Positions 1 through 4,598 of a stretch of DNA of 5,803 nt are shown one piece after another. A program made the position numbers and the translations under genes. Position 1 is the first letter of the stretch. Each line of letters starts with the position of its first letter. Origin of the DNA: an uncultured Clostridia bacterium (lineage in GTDB: Bacteria; Bacillota; Clostridia; Christensenellales; Borkfalkiaceae). Location of the stretch: the NCBI GenBank assembly GCA_947174955.1, contig CAMWKX010000088.1, positions 1 to 5,803 of the forward strand, read 5' to 3'. The notes below the pieces were generated by a model, which was not told where the DNA came from, ran no database searches, and saw only the letters and a program-made list of their open reading frames with translations.

Positions 1-881
1 AACATCCCTTTGCTTCTATGACCCCCGCAATCGTTTCGCGGTGCCGTGTTTTCGAGTTTAAAAGGCTTTCGTTCGAGGATATTCGGGGGGCAATGGTCAA
101 AGCGCTCGCCGATAAAAGGCGGGGTTTGGGCGAATATGCGGCGCAGGTAGACGGCGATGCTCTCGACCATATAGCGGAGATGTCGGGCGGCGATCTGCGC
201 GCGGCTTACAACGCTTTGGAGCTTGCCGTTTTAACGACCCCCGTGGGTGCGGACGGCGCAATTCACGTTAGCTTAACGGACGCGGAACAGTCCATTCAGA
301 AAAAGGCGCTCTCCTATAACGAGGACGCGTTCTACGACTACTTGTCGGCGTTCTGCAAATCATTGAGGGGCAGCGACGCCAACGCCGCGCTGTACTACGC
401 AATGCGCATAATCGAGGGCGGGGGCGACCCTATGATAATACTCCGCCGACTGGTCGTTCATTCGTCCGAGGACGTGGGTATGGCGGACCCGAACGCGCTC
501 GTGGTTGCAACCTCTGCAATGTACGCGTTCGAGAAAATAGGCTATCCCGAGGGGCTTATTCCCCTTTCCAACGCCATAATTTACGTGTGCGAGGCGCCCA
601 AGTCCAACACGGTAGTGCTTGCCAAGGACGCGGCACAGCGCGACGCGACTACCGTCCGCGACGACGACGGCGTTCCCGCTTATTTAAAGGACAACACGTT
701 CGGCGATAAACAGACCAAGGCGCAGTCGAAAAAATACAAGTACCCGCACGACTACGGCGGCTACGTAGAGCAGCAGTATCTGCCCGACAAGTTGAAGGAC
801 AGGATTTATTACGTTCCGTCCGACAACGGCTACGAAAAGACGGTAAAGGAAATCCGCAGACAAAAGGGCAAAAAGAACTGA
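1..881 (+). CDS. rarA: Replication-associated recombination protein A (RarA/MgsA), 5'-truncated by the window edge
   Basis: RarA is a cytosolic AAA+ ATPase related to clamp loaders that acts at stalled replication forks. Only the C-terminal part is present; the reading frame is open to the left edge (codons for H-P-F-A-S precede the first Met at 18), so that Met is internal and the Walker A/B half lies upstream. Visible elements in order: the end of the AAA+ core with the arginine-finger type motif SRCRVFEF just after the first Met; the lid with the sensor-2 type stretch GGDLRAAYNALE; then the MgsA C-terminal oligomerisation domain with family hallmarks KSLRGSDANAALYY, RRLVVHSSEDVGMADP, and PEGLIPLSNAIIY followed by APKSN; finally the tail motif YKYPHDYGGYVEQQYLP. 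The C-terminus (PSDNGYEKTVKEIRRQKGKK) is basic, as usual, and the TGA stop looks genuine. No intrinsic terminator is evident after it. The next gene lies 227 nt downstream behind its own promoter. rarA also lies close to aspS in Bacillus subtilis (from memory), so the neighbourhood is plausible. The family call is very secure. Confidence 0.95.
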   Translation, partial: HPFASMTPAIVSRCRVFEFKRLSFEDIRGAMVKALADKRRGLGEYAAQVDGDALDHIAEMSGGDLRAAYNALELAVLTTPVGADGAIHVSLTDAEQSIQKKALSYNEDAFYDYLSAFCKSLRGSDANAALYYAMRIIEGGGDPMIILRRLVVHSSEDVGMADPNALVVATSAMYAFEKIGYPEGLIPLSNAIIYVCEAPKSNTVVLAKDAAQRDATTVRDDDGVPAYLKDNTFGDKQTKAQSKKYKYPHDYGGYVEQQYLPDKLKDRIYYVPSDNGYEKTVKEIRRQKGKKN

Positions 882-891
882 TTGCCGCTAA

Positions 892-919
892 GCATAAAAA
901 TTGCATAAAGTTGTATAAA
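892..919 (+). repeat. Three phased GYATAAA repeats upstream of the aspS promoter
   Basis: GCATAAA occurs at 892-898 and 903-909, and GTATAAA at 913-919, so the copies start 11 and 10 bp apart, about one helical turn. The last copy overlaps a 14-nt near-palindrome at 913-926 (GTATAAATTTGTAC, one mismatched pair). The block lies just after the rarA stop and about 45 bp before the -35 box. It could be a protein-binding site, phased A-rich bent DNA, or chance in very AT-rich sequence. No known regulator motif is recognised. Confidence 0.35.
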
Positions 920-964
920 TTTGTACTTTTAATAATAAATATAATAAATATACATTATTATTTA

Positions 965-993
965 TTGACAACAGAGCAAAACGAATGTATAAT
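965..993 (+). promoter_or_regulatory. Sigma-A type promoter of the aspS-gatCAB operon
   Basis: The -35 box TTGACA (965-970) and -10 box TATAAT (988-993) are both exact consensus hexamers with the ideal 17-nt spacer. Positions 927-966 directly upstream are A/T apart from a single C, consistent with an UP element that would strengthen the promoter further. The transcription start is predicted near the A at 1000, which gives a leader of about 108 nt to the aspS start. This is a much better match than any other -35/-10 pair in the intergenic region; an upstream TATAAT at 940-945 has no acceptable -35 partner. The match is seen directly; activity and start point are inferred. Confidence 0.85.
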
Positions 994-1024
994 TATATAA
1001 AATTTATTCAACGGCAATGACAAA

Positions 1025-1088
1025 CTTAGGTGGTACCGCGAATTATCATTCGTCCTGAGAAATATTTGGTTTCTCGGGACGGTTTTTT
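1025..1088 (+). promoter_or_regulatory. T-box antiterminator/terminator switch, apparently without Stem I
   Basis: The T-box core AGGTGGTACCGCG (1028-1040) is unmistakable. A standard antiterminator can be drawn by hand: helix A1 pairs 1025-1030 with 1054-1059 (one G-U pair), a 7-nt bulge TGGTACC (1031-1037) carries the TGGN that pairs with the free NCCA end of uncharged tRNA, and helix A2 pairs 1038-1040 with 1051-1053. Positions 1051-1059 are also the 5' arm of the terminator at 1051-1088, so the two folds exclude each other, the hallmark of T-box control. In known T-boxes, uncharged tRNA bound by a Stem I codon loop stabilises the antiterminator and switches on a tRNA synthetase or amino acid gene; here that would be aspS-gatCAB. 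The oddity is that only about 25 nt lie between the predicted start (about 1000) and helix A1. Stem I usually needs roughly 80-110 nt, and no specifier stem is apparent even back to 882. This may be a decayed or minimal T-box. Confidence 0.85.
1051..1088 (+). terminator. Intrinsic leader terminator in front of aspS
   Basis: CGTCCTGAGAAA (1051-1062) pairs with TTTCTCGGGACG (1070-1081), forming a 12-bp stem with a single T-G wobble (1056/1076) and a 7-nt loop (1063-1069). One G (1082) and then six T (1083-1088) follow. It sits 20 nt before the aspS start, so it acts on the operon's own transcript by attenuation and is not an end-of-gene terminator for rarA. Its 5' arm is shared with the T-box antiterminator. 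Confidence 0.93.
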
Positions 1089-1092
1089 ATAT

Positions 1093-1101
1093 GGAGAGGA
1101 G
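1093..1101 (+). promoter_or_regulatory. Ribosome binding site deciding the aspS start
   Basis: GGAGAGGAG contains AGGAG at 1097-1101, 7 nt before the ATG at 1109. An in-frame ATG at 1091 lies upstream of this site, directly behind the terminator T-run with no Shine-Dalgarno of its own, and would add six residues absent from typical AspRS N-termini. The start at 1109 is therefore chosen. Confidence 0.88.
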
Positions 1102-1108
1102 TAGAATT

Positions 1109-2851
1109 ATGGCTGAAATTTACCGCACACACACGGCAGACAGGATAGGCGAAGAGCTTGTCGGGAAAGAGGTCACGCTGTCGGGCTGGATTGAAAACGT
1201 GCGCGACCACGGCGGCGTATCGTTTATCGACCTTCGCGACTATTACGGCGTGGTTCAGGTGGTTATGCGCGACACGTCGCTTTTGGACGGTCTGAATAAG
1301 GAGGACTGTATCTGCGTTTCGGGCGTAATCGAGAAGCGCGACGAGGAAACGTATAACCCGAAAATTCCGTCGGGCACGGTCGAACTCAACTGCACGGCGG
1401 TGAAAATTTTAGGCAAGGTGCGCGAGCAGCTCCCGTTCGAGATTATAACTTCGAAGGAAACGCGCGAGGACCTGCGCCTCAAATACCGCTTCCTCGATTT
1501 GCGCAACCGCAAGGTCAAGGACAACATAGTTTTCCGCGCGGAGGTAATCTCATTCCTGCGCGCCAAGATGAGCGAAATGGGCTTTCTGGAAGTGCAGACG
1601 CCCATACTGTGCGCGTCGTCGCCCGAGGGTGCGCGCGATTACATCGTGCCGTCGCGCCGGTACAAGGGCAGGTTTTACGCCCTCCCGCAGGCGCCCCAGC
1701 AGTATAAACAGCTTTTGATGGTTTCGGGTATCGATAAGTATTATCAGATTGCGCCCTGCTTCCGTGACGAGGACGCGCGCGCCGACCGCTCTCCCGGCGA
1801 GTTCTACCAGCTCGATTTCGAGATGGCGTTCGCAACTCAGGAGGACGTATTCAGAGTGGGCGAAGAGGTGCTCTCCGCAACCTTTGAAAAGTTCGCGCCC
1901 GAGGGTTACGAGGTGACCAAAGCGCCCTTCCCCGTAATCAGCTATCAACAGGCAATGTTAGAGTTCGGCTCGGATAAACCCGACCTTAGAAACCCTTTGC
2001 GCATAACCGACCTTTCGGACTTTTTCAATAAATGCACGTTTAAACCGTTCCAGAACAAGTGCGTGCGCGCGATAAAGGTGCACGCCGAAATGAGCAAGGG
2101 CTTCCACGAAAAACTTTTAGCTTTTGCGCTGTCGATAGGAATGGGCGGACTCGGCTACCTCGAGGTTATGTCCGACGGAACGTACAAAGGACCTATCGAC
2201 AAATTTATTCCCGACGAACTGAAGGGGGAACTGCGCACGCTCGAAAAATTAGAGGCGGGCGACACGATATTCTTTATTGCGGACAATAAGGAAAAGGCGC
2301 CCAGGCTTGCGGGACAGATAAGAAACGAACTGGGCGACAAGCTGGGGCTGACCGAGAAAAACGCGTACCGTTTCTGTTTCGTCAACGACTTCCCTATGTT
2401 CGGAATCGACGAGCAGTCGGGCAAGGTGGGCTTCACGCACAATCCCTTCTCGATGCCGCAGGGCGGGCTGGAAGCGCTGAACACCAAGGACCCGCTGGAA
2501 ATATTAGCGTATCAGTACGACATAGTATGCAACGGCGTGGAGCTGTCGAGCGGTGCGGTGAGAAACCACGATCTGGACATAATGATAAAGGCGTTCGGCA
2601 TAGCGGGTTGCGACGAGGAAACTTTAAAAGACAAATTCGGCGCACTCTATACGGCGTTCAAGTACGGCGCGCCCCCGCACGCGGGTATGGCGCCCGGCGT
2701 CGACAGAATGATAATGCTCTTAAAAAACGAGGAAAACATAAGAGAAGTAATCGCGTTCCCTATGTCGTCTTCGGCGCAGGATTTGCTGTGCGGCGCGCCC
2801 AACGAGGTGACCGAAACACAGCTTAGGGAAGTTCACATTAAAATAAGGTGA
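1109..2851 (+). CDS. aspS: Aspartyl-tRNA synthetase, probably non-discriminating (Asp/Asn)
   Basis: Cytosolic class IIb synthetase that ligates Asp to tRNA-Asp and, if non-discriminating, to tRNA-Asn. The 580-residue length fits bacterial AspRS. Order: N-terminal OB-fold anticodon-binding domain (about 1-105, VTLSGWIENVRDHGG near 22-36); motif 1 (about 142-167, ending MGFLEVQTPIL); QAPQQYKQLL (194-203) for substrate binding; motif 2 (about 218-236, FRDEDARADR then FYQLD); the GAD insertion of bacterial enzymes (about 290-415, starting GSDKPDLRNP); and motif 3 (GVDRMIMLL, 530-538, invariant Arg533), followed by PMSSSAQDLL. His34 in the RDHGG loop matches the His31 reported in the non-discriminating Pseudomonas aeruginosa enzyme, where E. 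coli has Leu; co-location with gatCAB supports relaxed specificity. Motif 2 reads RADRSPGEFYQLD, one residue longer than the RADRQPEFTQID of E. coli, so it belongs to a divergent AspRS subgroup. The gene lies behind a T-box-like attenuator; gatC starts 5 nt after the stop. Confidence 0.97.
   Translation: MAEIYRTHTADRIGEELVGKEVTLSGWIENVRDHGGVSFIDLRDYYGVVQVVMRDTSLLDGLNKEDCICVSGVIEKRDEETYNPKIPSGTVELNCTAVKILGKVREQLPFEIITSKETREDLRLKYRFLDLRNRKVKDNIVFRAEVISFLRAKMSEMGFLEVQTPILCASSPEGARDYIVPSRRYKGRFYALPQAPQQYKQLLMVSGIDKYYQIAPCFRDEDARADRSPGEFYQLDFEMAFATQEDVFRVGEEVLSATFEKFAPEGYEVTKAPFPVISYQQAMLEFGSDKPDLRNPLRITDLSDFFNKCTFKPFQNKCVRAIKVHAEMSKGFHEKLLAFALSIGMGGLGYLEVMSDGTYKGPIDKFIPDELKGELRTLEKLEAGDTIFFIADNKEKAPRLAGQIRNELGDKLGLTEKNAYRFCFVNDFPMFGIDEQSGKVGFTHNPFSMPQGGLEALNTKDPLEILAYQYDIVCNGVELSSGAVRNHDLDIMIKAFGIAGCDEETLKDKFGALYTAFKYGAPPHAGMAPGVDRMIMLLKNEENIREVIAFPMSSSAQDLLCGAPNEVTETQLREVHIKIR
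2845..2850 (+). promoter_or_regulatory. Ribosome binding site deciding the gatC start
   Basis: AAGGTG at 2845-2850 overlaps the aspS stop codon and ends 6 nt before the ATG at 2857. An alternative GTG at 2848 (GTGA overlap with the aspS TGA, adding three residues) would destroy this site and has no well-spaced Shine-Dalgarno of its own, so ATG 2857 is preferred. The difference is only three codons. Confidence 0.65.
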
Positions 2852-2856
2852 CGAAA

Positions 2857-3150
2857 ATGTCTGTATCTAAACAAGAAATAAAAACTCTGGCGCGGCTTTC
2901 GCGGCTGGAATTTTCGGACGAAGAGGTTGAAAAGTTCGCGCCCGAGTTCGAAGAGATTATCGACTTTGCCAACCGCATCAACGAACAGGTTGCGGGCGAT
3001 ACGGGCACAATCCGCGAGGTTGTGACCCGCACCGTAAAGTGGGAGGATTTGCGCGATGACGAGGTAAAAGAGAGCCTTCCCAACGAGAAAATCACGTCCA
3101 ACGTGCAGGCTGAAAACGGCTACTTTCCCGTAAGGAGGGTAGTCAAGTGA
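2857..3150 (+). CDS. gatC: Asp-tRNA(Asn)/Glu-tRNA(Gln) amidotransferase subunit C
   Basis: GatC is the small non-catalytic subunit of the heterotrimeric tRNA-dependent amidotransferase. It wraps around the GatA-GatB interface and stabilises the complex. The product is 97 residues, the usual length. It begins with the family pattern SVSKQEIKTLARLSRLEFSD (2-21), followed by EEVEKFAPEFEEIIDFANRI, the helical segment that starts most GatC proteins, and ends with a short C-terminal stretch containing LRDDEVKESLP and a final PVRRVVK, matching the usual LR-D-x-V pattern near the end of GatC. Its stop overlaps the gatA start by 4 nt (GTGA), which points to translational coupling and equal subunit synthesis. 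ATG 2857 is preferred to GTG 2848 because of the Shine-Dalgarno spacing. No oddities seen. Confidence 0.95.
   Translation: MSVSKQEIKTLARLSRLEFSDEEVEKFAPEFEEIIDFANRINEQVAGDTGTIREVVTRTVKWEDLRDDEVKESLPNEKITSNVQAENGYFPVRRVVK
3132..3138 (+). promoter_or_regulatory. Ribosome binding site supporting the GTG start of gatA
   Basis: A full AAGGAGG lies inside the 3' end of gatC, 8 nt before the GTG at 3147. This strong site makes up for the weaker start codon and fixes the start at the GTGA overlap with the gatC stop. Confidence 0.85.
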
Positions 3151-4598
3151 AGAGCGTAATTTTAACCCTTTCAAAAAAATTGCAGTCGGGCGAAATAACG
3201 AGCGTACAGCTCACCGAACAGTACATTTCGGCGATTGAGAAGAGCAACCCCCAATTAAACGCTTACGTCCATTTGACTTTCGACGAGGCGAGGGCAAACG
3301 CGCAAGCCGCCGACAAAATGATTAAAGATGGGAGAGCGACTGCGCTCACGGGCATACCGTTCACGCTCAAAGACAACATAGCCACCGACGGCTTGCTCAC
3401 GACTTGTTGTTCGAAAATTCTGCAAGGCTTCAAGCCCTATTACGACGCGACGGTGTGGAGCAAACTTAAAGCGCAGGGCGCGGTGCTTCTGGGTAAGACG
3501 AATATGGACGAGTTCGCGATGGGCTCGACGAGTGAAACTTCGGTTTACGGCGCGCCCTTAAATCCCGTTGACAACACCCGTGTTACGGGCGGCAGTTCGG
3601 GCGGCGGTGCGGCGGCGGTGTGCGCAAATTTAGCGGCTTACGCGCTCGGCTCGGATACTGGCGGCTCTATCCGTCAGCCCGCGTCGTTTTGCGGCGTGGT
3701 CGGGTTCAAGCCCACCTACGGCGCGGTGTCGCGCTACGGACTTTTAGCGTACGGCTCGTCGCTTGACCAGATAGGTCCTATGACGCAGTCGGTCACGGAC
3801 GCGGCGATAGTCTACGACGCAATCCGCGGCGAGGACAAAGCCGACGGCACAAGCTGTAAAACGCCCGACGGCAAGACCGTGTTAAAGGGCGATATCAATG
3901 GGCTTAAAATAGGCGTTGCCGAGGAGTACTTCGACGGTATTTCGCCCGAGATAAAATCGGCAATCGATAATATGATTTCCGCCTATGAAAAGGGCGGCGC
4001 GCAGGTTGTTAAGGTTAGTATTCCCGCTCTTAAATCCGCGCTTCCCGTGTACTATATCATAGCGTGCGCGGAGGCTTCTTCCAACCTCGGCAGATACGAC
4101 GGAATACGCTACGGCTTCCGCGCCTCCAACTACACAAGCGTGGACGATATGATAACCAAAACGCGCACGGAAGGCTTCGGCAAAGAGGTCAAAAAGCGCA
4201 TAATGCTGGGCACGTACGTGCTGTCGTCGGGCTACTTCGACGCGTACTACAAAAAGGCGTGCCTGCTTCGAAAAACGGTCGAAAGCCAGATGGCCGAAGC
4301 GTTTGAAAAGTGCGACGTACTGTTTGCTCCGACTGCGCCCAATACAGCGTTCAAACGGGGATATTCGGGGGGTAACGCGGTTGAAACCTACCTTTCCGAC
4401 GTGTGTACGGTGCCCGTAAACATAGCGGGACTGCCCGCAATTTCCATTCCCTGCGGCGCGGATAAATACGGTCTGCCCATAGGTATGCAGATAATTGGTA
4501 AGAAATTTGACGACGCGCTTGTGCTCGATACGGCGTACTTTGCGGAGCTCAACAATTTAAGCAAAACGGCGGAAGTCGAAGGGGGTGTAAAGCTATGA
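3147..4598 (+). CDS. gatA: Asp-tRNA(Asn)/Glu-tRNA(Gln) amidotransferase subunit A (glutaminase, amidase-signature family)
   Basis: GatA hydrolyses glutamine to release ammonia, which is channelled to GatB to amidate the activated Asp or Glu on tRNA. The 483-residue product is full length. The amidase-signature Ser-cisSer-Lys triad is complete: Lys75 in PFTLKDN, cis-Ser150 in TGGSSGGG, and nucleophile Ser174 in GSDTGGSIRQPA, with the same spacing as Lys79/Ser154/Ser178 of Staphylococcus aureus GatA. Further GatA-specific stretches are GKTNMDEFAMGS (116-127), GFKPTYGAVSRYGL (186-199), EASSNLGRYDGIRYG in the second half, FAPTAPNTAF, and the C-terminal VPVNIAGLPAISIP and LPIGMQIIGKKFDD. Start is GTG with a perfect Shine-Dalgarno. 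It overlaps gatC (GTGA) and gatB (ATGA) by 4 nt each, so the three subunits are probably translationally coupled. All catalytic residues are intact and no frameshift is evident. Confidence 0.98.
   Translation: MKSVILTLSKKLQSGEITSVQLTEQYISAIEKSNPQLNAYVHLTFDEARANAQAADKMIKDGRATALTGIPFTLKDNIATDGLLTTCCSKILQGFKPYYDATVWSKLKAQGAVLLGKTNMDEFAMGSTSETSVYGAPLNPVDNTRVTGGSSGGGAAAVCANLAAYALGSDTGGSIRQPASFCGVVGFKPTYGAVSRYGLLAYGSSLDQIGPMTQSVTDAAIVYDAIRGEDKADGTSCKTPDGKTVLKGDINGLKIGVAEEYFDGISPEIKSAIDNMISAYEKGGAQVVKVSIPALKSALPVYYIIACAEASSNLGRYDGIRYGFRASNYTSVDDMITKTRTEGFGKEVKKRIMLGTYVLSSGYFDAYYKKACLLRKTVESQMAEAFEKCDVLFAPTAPNTAFKRGYSGGNAVETYLSDVCTVPVNIAGLPAISIPCGADKYGLPIGMQIIGKKFDDALVLDTAYFAELNNLSKTAEVEGGVKL

Noticed and set aside
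649..906. Antisense open frame over the end of rarA, and similar long antisense frames over aspS (1255-1605, 1550-1948, 2155-2487), the aspS/gatC junction (2833-3174) and gatB (4388-4819, 5389-5781).
   Set aside because: All lie opposite well-recognised genes, have low-complexity or Arg/Ser-rich translations with no family resemblance, and reflect the GC bias of the sense codons.
931..966. A/T-only inverted repeats (for example 931-938 with 955-962, and 943-949 with 960-966) as a rarA terminator.
   Set aside because: The stems are short and pure A/T, with no following T-run, and they fall in low-complexity sequence better explained as an UP element.
881..1018. A 7-nt inverted repeat, ATTGCCG (881-887) with CGGCAAT (1012-1018), enclosing the AT-rich intergenic region, considered as the base of a T-box Stem I or a long hairpin.
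   Set aside because: A match of this length is expected about once or twice by chance in about 227 nt. The enclosed sequence shows no stacked stem or specifier loop, and the predicted promoter lies inside it.
1019..1021. A GAC triplet just before the T-box, considered as an Asp specifier codon.
   Set aside because: It is not in a foldable Stem I internal loop, it sits only a few bases from the antiterminator helix, and a single triplet carries no weight.
1091..1108. Upstream in-frame ATG at 1091 as the aspS start.
   Set aside because: It sits directly behind the terminator T-run without a ribosome binding site, and the good AGGAG lies downstream of it, correctly spaced for the ATG at 1109.
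2059..2289. Same-strand alternative-frame ORFs inside aspS (2059-2289, 2527-2826) and gatA (4064-4306).
   Set aside because: They are out of frame within intact conserved genes, Arg-rich, and lack ribosome binding sites.
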